Counted from the stretch's first letter, positions 27,443 through 37,650 are shown. The stretch is DNA of 64,000 nt from Hoylesella saccharolytica JCM 17484 (GCF_000614205.1 NZ_BAKN01000009.1:20654-84653), one strand, 5' to 3'. Program-made: numbers and translations. The notes: generated by a model from the sequence alone, not told the origin.

Positions 27443-27545
27443 AAAACCGTGCTTTTCGAGGTGTAAAAACATAGGTTTTGGCATGCAAAAGATGATGTTT
27501 TACAATGTAAAAGCTATGCTTTTGCCACTTAAAACCTATGCTTCT
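27443..27545. repeat. Array A: five near-palindromic 15-mers at exactly 22-bp spacing
   Basis: Units start at 27443, 27465, 27487, 27509 and 27531: AAAACCGTGCTTTTC, AAAAACATAGGTTTT, AAAAGATGATGTTTT, AAAAGCTATGCTTTT and AAAACCTATGCTTCT. Each is an A-run/T-run dyad with a variable centre, separated by 7 variable bases. The fourth unit is a near-perfect palindrome. The same unit type and the same 22-base step occur at 51490-51592. It lies in the divergent region between the DUF4434 operon and the AGE/SusC operon. Confidence 0.8.
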
Positions 27546-27678
27546 GCATTTTCAGGACTATTTTTTGACCAAATAAACGAAAGTTTTTCTGTAAATGAGA
27601 GATGTTAAATGACAAGAAAAGAGAAAAGTCAAACTGTTCTTAAACGTTAAAAAAGTTACGATTTGAAAGCAACTTATA

Positions 27679-27895
27679 AGGTGAAAAAGTGAAAAGGTGA
27701 AAGGGTATTTCTTGGATGAAAGATGAAAGAATAAGGATGAAGGTTTGTATGTTTGTCCGTCTCCCGTAACCTACTTTTACCTACTTAATCCTACCTTATC
27801 TACCTCACCTACTTACCAACTACATTTTTTCACCCTTCCACCTTTTCACTTTTCCACTTTTAAACGTTCGTATTCTTTCATCCTTCACTCAAAAA
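27679..27895. repeat. Inverted pair of GGTGAAAAGG tracts flanking a CCTACTT stretch
   Basis: Positions 27679-27745 hold GGTGAAAAAG/GGTGAAAGGG and GGATGAAAGATGAAAG, and 27826-27895 hold the reverse-oriented counterparts (CACCTTTTCACTTTTCCAC, TTCTTTCATCCTTCACTC). Between them is an imperfect tandem of CCTACTT (27769-27823). The whole could fold into a large imperfect hairpin. No function is apparent. Confidence 0.5.
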
Positions 27896-28002
27896 TCTCA
27901 CCCTAATAAACTACCCGCCACCCAGCTTTAAGAAGTAAATTTCTTATCAAAGACAAGCAATTCAAGAAATAAAAAAGGAATAATAAAAATTACTTTCAAT
28001 AA

Positions 28003-28034
28003 TTTGGCGCATTAAATAAAAGAAATTATATTTG
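28003..28034 (+). promoter_or_regulatory. Promoter of the AGE/SusC operon
   Basis: TTTG (28003-28006), a 20-base spacer and TATATTTG (28027-28034) fit the Bacteroidetes -33/-7 consensus well. The start codon at 28120 lies about 80 bases downstream, leaving room for a leader. Confidence 0.65.
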
Positions 28035-28119
28035 TAGCAGAAATAATAAAAGAAGATATTAAATAGCTTATCTTTTTCAACTTTAAAATTAAAATAACTT
28101 TTATATAAACACTAATAAA

Positions 28120-29307
28120 ATGGATATTAAAAAGTATTTGGAGACTTGGGCAAAGTCGTATAAAGAAGATTTGACACAAAACATTATGCCGTTTTGGATG
28201 AAATATGGCGTAGACAAAAAAAACGGAGGGGTTTATACGTGTGTAGATAGAGACGGAAGCCTGATGGACACCACTAAATCGGTGTGGTTTCAAGGACGGT
28301 TTGCTTTTGTATGCGCGTATGCTTACAATCATATCGAGAAAAACGAAGAATGGCTTGCAGCTGCCCAATCAACAATAGACTTTATTGAAAAATACTGTTT
28401 CGATAACGATGGACATATGTACTTCTCGATAACACACGACGGCAGACCTTTGCGCAAAAGGCGTTACGTGTTCTCAGAAACATTTGCAGCCATCGCCATG
28501 TCTGAATATGCATTGGCCTCGGGCGACCGTTCGTATGCCGATAAAGCCGTAAAAATATTCAAAGACACCTTGCGTTTTCTCTCCACTCCGGGCTTTTTAA
28601 CTCCTAAATTTGAACCGGAGGTGAAATTACAAGGCCATTCCATTGTAATGATTTTAATCAATGTGGCGTCTTGTTTACGACTGGTCAGCGACGACCCGAT
28701 ACTTACACGACAGATAGACGAGTCGATAGAGAAACTGAAAAAATATTTTATGCACCCCGAATTCAAGGCGTTGCTCGAGAGTGTAGGCCCCAATGGCGAG
28801 TTTATAGATACGAACATGACACGCCTCATCAATCCCGGTCACTGTATAGAAACGGCTTGGTTTATCATGGAAGAGGCCAAAACACGCAACTGGAACAAAG
28901 ATTTGACGGATATGGCACTGACAATCTTCGACTGGTCTTGGGACTGGGGATGGGACAAAAGTTATGGTGGCATCATCAATTTCAGAGACTGTCGCAACCT
29001 GCCCGTGCAAGATTATTCGCAAGATATGAAGTTCTGGTGGCCCCAATGCGAGGCTATCATCGCTTCGCTTTACGCATACCTGGCCACCGGAGACGACGAA
29101 TATATCTATCGACATCAACGTATCAGCGAATGGACTTACGCTCATTTTCCTGATGCAAAATATGGCGAATGGTACGGTTATCTGCACCGCGACGGCAGGG
29201 TAGCACAGCCGGCAAAGGGTAATCTCTTTAAAGGGCCCTTCCATATTCCCAGAATGATGATTAAATCGTACACACTTTGCAAAGAAATTCTCGATAAGAT
29301 GGGGTAA
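28120..29307 (+). CDS. N-acylglucosamine 2-epimerase (AGE) family protein
   Basis: 395 residues, cytoplasmic (no signal peptide), the normal length of AGE/renin-binding-protein enzymes. The alpha/alpha-barrel repeats are visible: VWFQGRFAFVCAYAYNHIE, GHSIVMILINVASCLRL, INPGHCIETAWFIMEEA, DMKFWWPQCEAIIASLYAY, and the terminal FKGPFHIPRMMIK block. The His residues of GHSIV, PGHCIE and FHIPR are the usual catalytic set. The family includes GlcNAc/ManNAc 2-epimerases and cellobiose/mannobiose 2-epimerases. No sialic acid genes (nanA, sialidase) are nearby, so epimerisation of a sugar released by this locus is as likely as a ManNAc role. It overlaps functionally with the next gene, only 2 bases away, and has its own promoter. 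Confidence 0.85.
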   Translation: MDIKKYLETWAKSYKEDLTQNIMPFWMKYGVDKKNGGVYTCVDRDGSLMDTTKSVWFQGRFAFVCAYAYNHIEKNEEWLAAAQSTIDFIEKYCFDNDGHMYFSITHDGRPLRKRRYVFSETFAAIAMSEYALASGDRSYADKAVKIFKDTLRFLSTPGFLTPKFEPEVKLQGHSIVMILINVASCLRLVSDDPILTRQIDESIEKLKKYFMHPEFKALLESVGPNGEFIDTNMTRLINPGHCIETAWFIMEEAKTRNWNKDLTDMALTIFDWSWDWGWDKSYGGIINFRDCRNLPVQDYSQDMKFWWPQCEAIIASLYAYLATGDDEYIYRHQRISEWTYAHFPDAKYGEWYGYLHRDGRVAQPAKGNLFKGPFHIPRMMIKSYTLCKEILDKMG

Positions 29308-29309
29308 AG

Positions 29310-30317
29310 ATGAAAACGAAAATCGTTTTTCTCTTTTGGTTGTTAACCACCACATGTCTGGCTCAACAACTGAAGTTTCGCAGCAACGGGGAGTTTAAAA
29401 TTGCGCAGTTTACCGACCTGCATTATGCCAAAGACAATCCCCGTTCTATGGCTGCACTGAAGTGTTTGGATGCCGTTATCGGGACAGAACGTCCCGACCT
29501 CATCGTAGTAACGGGCGATATTATCTACTCTTGGCCCGGAAACAAAGCCATGCAAGACGTGTTAGACTGTGTAGATAAGCATAACATACCATTTGTTTTC
29601 CTTTTCGGCAATCACGATGCAGCAGAAGGAGCCACCACCAATGAAGCGCTTTACGATCAGATGCGTAAGATGAATAACAACATTCAGCCTGATCGCAAAG
29701 GCGCAACAGCACCCGATTATGTACTGACCATCCGGTCGCACACAGGTAAAAACAATGCCGCCCTACTCTACTGTCTCGACTCGCATAGCATGTCGACCCT
29801 CAAAGGAGAAGACGGGTATGCGTGGCTGACCTTTGAACAGGTGGCTTGGTACAGAGCGCAGAGTCAACAGCTGGCAGCTGCCAACCAAGGAAAACCGTTG
29901 CCGGCGCTGGCCTTTTTCCATATTCCTTTGCCCGAATATAACACCGCAACGACCCATGAAGAGGCGGTGATGATAGGCACACGAATGGAAGCTGCCTGCT
30001 CTCCGAAACTCAATTCGGGTATGTTTACAGCCATGAAAGAAAGAGGAGATGTAATGGGAATCTTTGTGGGTCACGACCACGATAATGACTATTCGGTGAT
30101 GTGGCATAACATTCTGCTGGCCTACGGACGCTTTTCGGGTGGCAACACAGAGTATAATCATCTGCCCAACGGGACACGAATTATTGTGCTGAAAGAAGGA
30201 GAAAGAAGCTTTGATACCTACATCCGTCTGCGGTCGGGCGAGGTGGTGAACCGCAGTAAATATCCTGACAGCTATATAAAAGACGACTGGCGTACGCGAA
30301 AAATCAGCGAAGAGTAA
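29310..30317 (+). CDS. Exported calcineurin-like metallophosphoesterase (Dcr2/PAP-like)
   Basis: 335 residues with a signal peptide (1-18, ending TCLAQ). The five metallophosphoesterase blocks are intact: AQFTDLHYA (DxH), VVTGDIIYS (GD), LFGNHDAAE (GNHD), AFFHIPLPEY (H) and FVGHDHDNDY (GHxH), so a dinuclear metal centre is expected. It most resembles the Dcr2/inactive purple acid phosphatase group, which hydrolyses phosphomonoesters or diesters in the periplasm. It starts 2 bases after the AGE gene and precedes SusC, so it may remove phosphate from an imported glycan. A second, different metallophosphoesterase lies beside the 57-kb SusC/SusD pair. Confidence 0.88.
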   Translation: MKTKIVFLFWLLTTTCLAQQLKFRSNGEFKIAQFTDLHYAKDNPRSMAALKCLDAVIGTERPDLIVVTGDIIYSWPGNKAMQDVLDCVDKHNIPFVFLFGNHDAAEGATTNEALYDQMRKMNNNIQPDRKGATAPDYVLTIRSHTGKNNAALLYCLDSHSMSTLKGEDGYAWLTFEQVAWYRAQSQQLAAANQGKPLPALAFFHIPLPEYNTATTHEEAVMIGTRMEAACSPKLNSGMFTAMKERGDVMGIFVGHDHDNDYSVMWHNILLAYGRFSGGNTEYNHLPNGTRIIVLKEGERSFDTYIRLRSGEVVNRSKYPDSYIKDDWRTRKISEE

Positions 30318-30455
30318 ACGAACAAACAATACGACGGTAAGCCCCTAAGTAGCTTGCTTCCGCACAAGAACATAGCCTGACGCTTTATCAACGGGCAATA
30401 TACAGAAACAGAGCAAATAGAATAAACATATACGTTAACTAAATTACTTTTCAAA

Positions 30456-33400
30456 ATGAAACTTTCGAGCTATCAAACAAGTAAAGGCAGAAAGACCGTT
30501 GCTGCGCTCTTTCTGGCAGGTCTGATGGGAATCGGAACACTCCCGACACAGGCCAAGAGCCCCGAAACCACTTCGGGACTTCAACAGCAAGCACAAAAAA
30601 CCGTTACAGGTATTGTTCTCGACGAGCAAGGCGAACCCGTTATAGGGGCCAGTGTCTATGTCGAAGGTACTAAAAACGGGGTTATAACGGGTACCAACGG
30701 AAAGTTTTCCATACAGACAGACGCCGTTGCATCGCTCGTTATATCCTACATCGGATACGAAACACAAACGGTATCGGTGGCCAATAAAAACGCCATCCGC
30801 GTACTGCTTGTTCCGGCATCATCACAGTTGAACGAAGTGGTGGTGACGGCATTGGGTATCAAACGTGAGAAAAAAGCACTGGGATATGCTATGCAAGAGG
30901 TGAACACTTCGTCACTGACAGAAAACAAATCGGCAAGTGTTGCCAATATGTTACAGGGCAAAATCGCAGGTGTTCAGATTGCGCAATCGGGTACCGGACT
31001 GGGTGGTTCGACACGTATCGTGATGCGCGGACTAAACTCGTTGAGTGGTAACAACCAGCCGTTGTGGGTTGTAGACGGTATGCCCATCAACGACGGAACG
31101 GCTGAACAGGCCAGCGAATGGGGCGGAAGCGACTATGCAGGTGCTGCATCGGAGATTAATCCGGAAGACATTGAGAGCATATCGGTACTGAAAGGAGCTA
31201 ATGCCGCAGCGCTATACGGCTCGCGGGCACAAAACGGAGCCATTGTCATCACCACCAAAAAAGGACGCATGGGACAACCGCTCAGTATCGAATATAACGG
31301 TAACCTGAACATTACCAACGTATATTCGCCTTACGATTATCAAAACGAATACGGACAAGGATCGGGCGGAAACTATCTACAGTGAGAAAACAAGCTGGGG
31401 TAGCAAGCTCGACGGGCGCACGGTAGATAATTGGCGCAAAACATTATATAACGACAACAGGTATTCTTCGTATGCACTAACCCCGCAAAAAGATTATATC
31501 AAAGACTTCTACGAAACGGGCGTAGCATACGCCAACACGCTAACGGCATCTGCCGGAGGCGAATATCTATCGGGAAGACTGTCGTTTACGGATACCAGAG
31601 CTTACGATGTGGTGCCCAACTACAAACAAAACAGACAATATTTTGCCCTGAACACAGAGTTTAAAAACAAACGACTGACGATCGGAGCAAAGTTAAATTA
31701 CATGCGCGAGATTACCCGCAACCGGCCCGGACAAGGTGAATACGGACTGATGGTACAGTTGGTAAAGATGCCGAGAGGTATCCGTCTGGCAGATTTAAGA
31801 GACCCACGCGGTACAGGAACCTATGCCAACAATGCCGTAAACTGGTCAGGGCCAAGCGATAATTACGCCAATCCGTATGCGCTGACCGCACCCGAGAACG
31901 GTAATTATGCTGAACGCGACCGCATCATCGGTCAACTTACGGCTTCTTATCAGTTTACCGATTACCTGCGGCTGACAGGTCGTGTGGGTGTAGACAAGTA
32001 TAACGACCATGTCAAAAATTATAACGCGCTACCCGACCCCACATCAACGGCATCGCAATATGTTAATGCCATGTCGGCCAACAAAGAGTTTAATGCCGAC
32101 CTTATCCTATATTTTGATAAGAGCGTGGGCGACTTTAGCTTTAACGCCAACGCCGGAACATCGGTTGTTAACATGCGTTACGATGCCCTATCAGGCTCTT
32201 CCGGTCTGTTCGCCATTCCCAATTCAATCAATTTGGTGAACGGTTTGACGCAGACACCGGGCGAAGGTTACTCTAAAAAAGAAATCCAATCGGTATTCTT
32301 CTCAGGTACGTTCGGCTACAAAAATATGCTCTTCCTCGACATAACGGGTCGTAACGACTGGTCGTCTACCTTACCTCGCAGCAATCGTTCGTACTTCTAT
32401 CCGTCGGTAAGTTTAAGCGGTATCGTTTCAGAAATGATAAAGCTACCCGAATGGATGACGTATTGGAAGGTGAGAGGATCTTGGGCAAAGGTGGGTAACG
32501 ACACCGATCCTTACAAGCTCGCCACTTATTATTATCTATGGACATCGGGTGATAAGATTGATGCAGAAGGTGATAAGGTAAACCCGATGATTTTGAAACA
32601 GTATCTCAGCAAGTTTAAAGCATTGACTGATTTGAAGCCCGAAACAACCACATCGTCGGAAATCGGAACGGAGATACGCTTGTTCAACAATCGACTATCG
32701 TTCGATTTCACCTATTATAATACAAGAACCAAGAATCAAATTCTCAGTGTAGATATGCCCGGTTCGTCGGGTTATACCAGCAAGATGATTAATGCGGGTA
32801 CCATCAAAAGTCATGGTTTGGAATTGATGATAGGCGGAACACCCATCAAAAATAAAGACTGGAACTGGGACATTAACCTGAACTGGGGTCTGAACCGCAC
32901 CCGTTGCGAGTCGTTAGACAGCGATATTTCACGCTACACACTGGGCAAAACACGCGCTGCCAGCGTTGTTGTTGAGTCGGGTGGAAAGTATGGCGACATC
33001 GTGGGTAAGGCTTATAAGCGCGACGCCAACGGTAACATCATCGTGAATAATCAAGGTTTGCCCGAGAGTGAATCAGACAAAGTAATCGGTAATATGATGC
33101 CCGATTGGACCGGTTCGGTAGGCAACACGCTAAAATACAAAGACCTTGTACTGACAGCTTTGGTAGATATTCGTCAAGGCGGAGATTTTATTTCGCTTAC
33201 CGATAACTATGCTACCCAGCAGGGAACATCAGCCAAGACGCTGTACGGGCGCGCTACCGGCGAACAAATTGTGGTAGACGGCGTAACGGCAGCAGGCACA
33301 AAGAACACCGTAGGCATAAGTGCCGAGAAATATTGGTCGGGCATTGCCGGTCCTGAAGGCATTATGGAAGAGTTTGTACACAAAGGTTCGTATGTAAAAA

Positions 33401-33627
33401 TGCGCGAATTATCGCTCGGATATATTCTGCCCCAATCATGGCTAAAGAACACACCCATCAAATATGTAAAGATTTCGCTGGTGGGAAGAGACCTCTTCTA
33501 CTTCTACAAAGCGGCACCCATCAACCCTGAAGGTGCATTTTCGAGAAACGATTATGCACAGGCTTTCGAGCTGGGAGCTATGCCACCGACAAGAAGTTAC
33601 GGACTAACGGTTAATGTAAAATTCTAA
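30456..33627 (+). pseudogene. SusC/RagA TonB-dependent transporter, split by a frameshift
   Basis: From 30456 the frame gives a signal peptide, a carboxypeptidase-like sandwich (GIVLDEQGEPVIGASVYVEG), the plug start LNEVVVTALGIKREKKALGY, and EDIESISVLKGANAAALYGS, then a TGA at 31383. Coding resumes in the next frame at 31381 (SEKTSWGSKLDGR) and continues to 33627, ending TVNVKF. The two frames differ by one extra base, or two missing, near 31375-31381. Joined, the protein is about 1,056 residues, a normal SusC length. Both parts are well conserved, so this is a recent lesion or an error. It forms the uptake system with the SusD starting 13 bases downstream. An LGIKREKKALGY plug of this type is common in SusC proteins paired with SusD-like (PF12771) partners. 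Confidence 0.88.
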
Positions 33628-33640
33628 AAACACGAAGTAT

Positions 33641-35233
33641 ATGAAACGCAATATATTAAAAAATATAGGCATCGCAATGGCGGTTTTCGCCCTGATGCCA
33701 GGTTGTACAGGCAACTTCGACTCAATGAACGAAGACCCTACAGGGTACACAGCAGGAAATCCGGGCTATATGATGCCCTATATTCAAGAGCAGGGAGCAC
33801 GTATCGGCTCGTGGGAATACCAAGTGGGCGACAACCTGCACACCAACCTTTACGCACAATATTTTGCCAACTCGGCGAGCTATTTCAACTCAGACAGCTA
33901 TACATATAACAGCGATTGGGTGAAAGACGGATTTTGGAACTCGTATTATGTAGGTGTATTGAAACAGGTAAGAGCTCTTAAAGAAATAGCCGAAGGTAAT
34001 TCTGCCTACGGTAACATTTGCCAAGCCGCACGTATCTTTATGGCACAATGCACAGCACAAACCACCGACATCTTCGGTGATATACCGTATAAAGAGGCGG
34101 GATTGGGCAACAGCAACGCTGCCTACGACACACAACAGAGCATTTATACCGACATCTTTAAAGAGCTGACTGAGGCAGTTAACTACCTTAACACCCACAA
34201 AGCAGATGCCAGCATGGTGCCTTTCAAAACCAATCAAGACCTGATTTACGACGGCAATTGGGACAAATGGATTAAACTGGGTAACTCTTTGCGACTGCGT
34301 TATGCCTTGCGACTGGCGTACATAGACCCCACAACGGCGCAACGCGAAGGTGAAGCGGCCCTTGCAGCAACAGGCGGAATGCTAGCAAGCAATACCGATA
34401 ACGCCGGTGTGTACATCTCCGGAAAGGGTGCCAACGGCTGGCCGCTGTTCCAAATATCCGGTTGGGGAGAATATTGTATGAGTAAAACGATGGAAGATAT
34501 GCTCAAAACAACCAGTAGTGTAGCCGACCCACGACTGACATTGTGGTTCGGACATACCAAAGCATCTACCGCTGCATCACCAGAATTCAAAGGTATTCCC
34601 AATGGATTAGCCACCACAGGCCTGGCGAGTTATCCTGATGCAGAGCGCTCGTACGTGTGGGGCTTACAAACCATGCCCAACTGGAACACAAGAGATGATA
34701 ATAATTCAACCTTCAACGTTGCCAAACGGCAGAAAGTTATGGATTATTCGGAGGTATGTTTTCTGAAATCAGAAGCTGCATTGAGAGGCTGGGCAGGAGC
34801 CGGAAACGCTGAAACAGCATACACCGACGGCATAAAAGCATCGTTCGCATTCGAGCGCGAAGGTATAGACGAAAGCTTGTATAGCAACGCCAACGATAAT
34901 ACCTACATCACAACGGGCAGCGTAGCATGGAGTTCGGAATCGACACTCGAGGGGCATCTGAAGCAAATTCTGACCCAGAAATGGCTGGCGTTGTATCCCA
35001 ACGGTGTAGAGGCCTGGACCGAATTTCGCCGAACAGGCTATCCTGCTCTTACGCCGGTAGTAGTTAGTTTAGAGTCGACCATCAACGCAGCCAATGGCGA
35101 GTTCGTAAAAAAACTGCGCTATACCGACGACGAGCGACGCGAGAACCCGAACGCCACAAAGGCTACATTAAACCAGAACAAAGGCGACGGAATGAATATC
35201 CGAGTATGGTGGGACACCAACCGATATAAATAA
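33641..35233 (+). CDS. SusD/RagB family lipoprotein (SusD-like, PF12771 type)
   Basis: 530 residues. Signal peptide ends MPGC with Cys22; then TGNFDSMNEDPTGYT, the start typical of the SusD-like branch that begins with NxDP. Helical segments include ICQAARIFMAQCTAQTTDIF and GDIPYKEAGLG. The C-terminal region has LKQILTQKWLALYPNGVEAW, TEFRRTGYPALTP and a final NIRVWWDTNRYK, all characteristic of this branch. It binds glycan or peptide at the surface and closes the SusC channel. It lies 13 bases after SusC and is followed by a terminator, so the SusC/SusD unit ends here and the GH3 gene has its own promoter. Confidence 0.92.
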   Translation: MKRNILKNIGIAMAVFALMPGCTGNFDSMNEDPTGYTAGNPGYMMPYIQEQGARIGSWEYQVGDNLHTNLYAQYFANSASYFNSDSYTYNSDWVKDGFWNSYYVGVLKQVRALKEIAEGNSAYGNICQAARIFMAQCTAQTTDIFGDIPYKEAGLGNSNAAYDTQQSIYTDIFKELTEAVNYLNTHKADASMVPFKTNQDLIYDGNWDKWIKLGNSLRLRYALRLAYIDPTTAQREGEAALAATGGMLASNTDNAGVYISGKGANGWPLFQISGWGEYCMSKTMEDMLKTTSSVADPRLTLWFGHTKASTAASPEFKGIPNGLATTGLASYPDAERSYVWGLQTMPNWNTRDDNNSTFNVAKRQKVMDYSEVCFLKSEAALRGWAGAGNAETAYTDGIKASFAFEREGIDESLYSNANDNTYITTGSVAWSSESTLEGHLKQILTQKWLALYPNGVEAWTEFRRTGYPALTPVVVSLESTINAANGEFVKKLRYTDDERRENPNATKATLNQNKGDGMNIRVWWDTNRYK

Positions 35234-35251
35234 TTGCATCTAAAACCCAAT

Positions 35252-35288
35252 AAGAGCCTGAGCAGTTGACACAACCGTTCAGGCTCTT
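35252..35288 (+). terminator. Intrinsic terminator after SusD
   Basis: AAGAGCCTGA (35252-35261) pairs with TCAGGCTCTT (35279-35288), with inner GTTG/CAAC pairs, followed by TTGAT. It separates the SusC/SusD transcript from the GH3/esterase transcript. Confidence 0.8.
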
Positions 35289-35298
35289 TTGATATCTC

Positions 35299-35329
35299 TT
35301 TGTTTTATTGCCGATAATTTTTACCTTTG
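35299..35329 (+). promoter_or_regulatory. Promoter of the GH3/esterase operon
   Basis: TTTG (35299-35302), a 19-base spacer and TACCTTTG (35322-35329) match the Bacteroidetes consensus at the ideal spacing. The GH3 start is at 35452, giving a leader of about 115 bases. Confidence 0.7.
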
Positions 35330-35451
35330 CAATGGAAACTCGGCAAAGCAATCAGTGAATGCCTATAGAGATTACTTGCTTTGTTCCGATTCTCTAATGA
35401 AATGGAAACATTAAGCTACCAAATAACCATCTAATATAACTTTATTTATCT

Positions 35452-37650
35452 ATGATTAAAACAATTGCACTTACAGCAATGCTTGCCGGCTACATCGGAC
35501 TGCAAGCACAAAACCAAAAACCGGTTTATCTGAACCCGAAAGCGCCCATTGAAGACCGGGTGAAAGATGCGTTGAGCCGAATGACGCTCCGCGAAAAAAT
35601 TGCCGTTATCCATGCACAGGGTAAGTTTTCGTCGCCCGGCGTTCCCCGCTTGGGCATTCGACAGCTGAACATGGACGACGGACCGCACGGCGTACGTGCC
35701 GAAAACGATTGGAACAGATGGGGTGAAGCGGGCTGGACCAACGACTCTATCGTAGCCTTTCCGTCGCTCACTTGTCTCACGGCAACTTGGAATACCGACC
35801 TGAGCGCGCTCTATGGCAATGCCGTAAGCGAAGAGTTTGCTTTTCGCGATAAGCACATTATGTTGGGGCCCGGTACCACAATAGCTCGTACACCACTGAA
35901 CGGGCGCAGCTTTGAATATATGGGAGAAGACCCTTATCTGGCCGGAGAGATGGTGGTTCCTTATATCCGCAGCGCCCAACAAAACGGTGTAGCCTGCTGT
36001 CTGAAACACTTCTTTCTGAACAACCAGGAAACCGACCGCTTTAAAGTGAACGTCAATGTGAGCGAGCGCGCCGTGAATGAAATCTATCTTCCGGCCTTTA
36101 AAAAGGCAGTTCAGCGCGGTGGAGTATGGACGATGATGGCCTCGTACAACAAGTGGCTCGGTGTACACTGCTGTCAGCACGACTCGTTACTCAACGGCAT
36201 TTTGAAACGACAATGGGGCTTTGACGGGGCCGTTATCAGCGACTGGGGCGGTGTAAACGACACGTGGCAGGCGGCAACAGGCGGACTTGACATTGAGATG
36301 GGTTCGTTTACCGACGGTAAGTTGAAAGAGTCGGAGTTTACATACAACGACTATTATTTGGCGCGCCCGTTCGAACAGTTGCTCAAAGCCGGAAAAATTC
36401 CCATGAGCGTGCTCGACGATAAGGTATCGCGCGTGCTACGCACGATATTCCGCACGGCTATGAACCCCGACCGCATCATCGGCAACCAATGTTCTGAAGC
36501 CCATTATGACGCCTGTCGGCAAATAGCCGAAGAGGGTATCGTGTTGCTCAAAAATACCCGAAACCTGCTACCGCTCGACACAAAGAAATACGGCAAAATT
36601 CTTGTTGTAGGTGAAAATGCCACTCGCTCGCTCACCAAAGGCGGCGGTTCGTCTGAGCTCAAAACTCTTTACGACATCTCGCCACTCGAAGGTTTGAAGG
36701 CACTTTATGGCGATAAAATTGATTATGCGCAGGGATACGAGTCGGGTGGAGCCCATTACGACAAGATAGATACTATTCCCGTTGCCGTGCAAACACAACT
36801 GAGAAAAGAGGCCTTGGAGAAAGCACGCAAAGCCGACATCATCTTGTATATCGGCGGATTGAACAAGAATCACTTGCAAGATTGTGAAAACGGAGACCGC
36901 GAAGACTATAACCTATCGTTCGGACAGAACGAGTTGATTGCCGGATTGGCCGCTCTCAAGAAACCTGTTGTGGTGATAACCTTTGGCGGAAATCCTTACG
37001 CCACACCCTGGATTGATAACGTCGGCGCATTGGTTCACTGCTGGTATCTCGGTTCCGAGTCGGGAACAGCCTTAGCCAATGTACTCTCGGGCAAAGTAAA
37101 TCCCAGCGGAAAACTTCCCATAACGTTCGCCGTTAAACAAAACGACTATCCCTGCTTTGCTTACGGGGCGGAAGGATTTCCAGGCGTTAACTACGAGGAA
37201 TATTACCGCGAGGGCATCTTTGTAGGCTATCGCCACTTTGACACGCGCGGTATCAAAGCTCGCTTTCCTTTCGGTTACGGACAAAGTTATACCACCTTTA
37301 AATACGGACGGCCTACCCTTTCGTCGCGCACCATCGCACCCAACGGACACCTCACACTCACTATTGCTGTAACCAACACAGGAAAAAGAGCAGGCAAAGA
37401 GATTGTGCAGCTGTACATCGGCGACGACAAAGCCAGTGTAGAACGCCCACGAAAAGAACTGAAAGGTTTTAGAAAAATTGCACTGATGCCGGGCGAAACC
37501 CGCACGGTAACATTCGATATTACCACCGAAGACCTGCAATTCTTTTCAGAGAAAGAGCACCGTTGGGTAGCCGAACCCGGCACTTTCAAAGCCTATGTAT
37601 GCGCTTCGTCTGAGGATGTACGCGGTACGGCTGCTTTCGAACTGCGCTAA
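35452..37650 (+). CDS. Glycoside hydrolase family 3 (beta-glucosidase type)
   Basis: 732 residues with a signal peptide ending near GLQAQ (residue 21). The GH3 N-terminal barrel includes MDDGPHGVRAE, GRSFEYMGEDPYLAGEM (substrate-binding Glu/Asp), CCLKHFFLNNQE and MMASYNKW. The nucleophile is Asp264 in GAVISDWGGVNDTW. The C-terminal alpha/beta sandwich (GIVLLKNTRNLLPL, VVGENATRS, GKLPITFAV) and a fibronectin-like domain (LTLTIAVTNTGKRAGKEIVQ) complete the architecture. The enzyme removes non-reducing beta-linked glucose or related sugars in the periplasm. It is distinct from the 49-kb GH3. It is followed 33 bases later by an esterase and probably forms one transcript with it. Confidence 0.92.
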   Translation: MIKTIALTAMLAGYIGLQAQNQKPVYLNPKAPIEDRVKDALSRMTLREKIAVIHAQGKFSSPGVPRLGIRQLNMDDGPHGVRAENDWNRWGEAGWTNDSIVAFPSLTCLTATWNTDLSALYGNAVSEEFAFRDKHIMLGPGTTIARTPLNGRSFEYMGEDPYLAGEMVVPYIRSAQQNGVACCLKHFFLNNQETDRFKVNVNVSERAVNEIYLPAFKKAVQRGGVWTMMASYNKWLGVHCCQHDSLLNGILKRQWGFDGAVISDWGGVNDTWQAATGGLDIEMGSFTDGKLKESEFTYNDYYLARPFEQLLKAGKIPMSVLDDKVSRVLRTIFRTAMNPDRIIGNQCSEAHYDACRQIAEEGIVLLKNTRNLLPLDTKKYGKILVVGENATRSLTKGGGSSELKTLYDISPLEGLKALYGDKIDYAQGYESGGAHYDKIDTIPVAVQTQLRKEALEKARKADIILYIGGLNKNHLQDCENGDREDYNLSFGQNELIAGLAALKKPVVVITFGGNPYATPWIDNVGALVHCWYLGSESGTALANVLSGKVNPSGKLPITFAVKQNDYPCFAYGAEGFPGVNYEEYYREGIFVGYRHFDTRGIKARFPFGYGQSYTTFKYGRPTLSSRTIAPNGHLTLTIAVTNTGKRAGKEIVQLYIGDDKASVERPRKELKGFRKIALMPGETRTVTFDITTEDLQFFSEKEHRWVAEPGTFKAYVCASSEDVRGTAAFELR

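Larger units (their letters stand above)
26703..28119. other. 1.4-kb repeat-rich intergenic region between divergent operons
   Basis: No credible gene on either strand. Contents in order: A/T-rich DNA next to the DUF4434 start; the 33-bp element at 26956-26988 followed by a GGTGAAAAGG tract; a pyrimidine/purine hairpin near 27138-27170; a GAGCC/GGCTC hairpin and the near-perfect palindrome GCAAAAACACGCGTATTTTTGC split around 27341-27362; the 22-bp phased array at 27443-27545; a second GGTGAAAAAG tract (27679-27706) with a GGATGAAAG stretch; a CCTACTT-rich stretch (27769-27823); the inverted counterpart of the tract (27826-27895); and the AGE promoter (28003-28034). Confidence 0.7.

Noticed and set aside
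27769..27823. CCTACTT tract as a phase-variable repeat
   Set aside because: Units are imperfect and irregularly spaced, and the tract is 300 bases from the nearest start codon.
26703..28119. Insertion sequence or MITE remnants in the 1.4-kb gap
   Set aside because: No transposase fragment, no target duplication, and the inverted tracts are low-complexity rather than defined terminal repeats.
28120..29307. AGE gene called as nanE for sialic acid use
   Set aside because: There is no sialidase, lyase or sialic acid transporter in the window, so the specific symbol is not supported.
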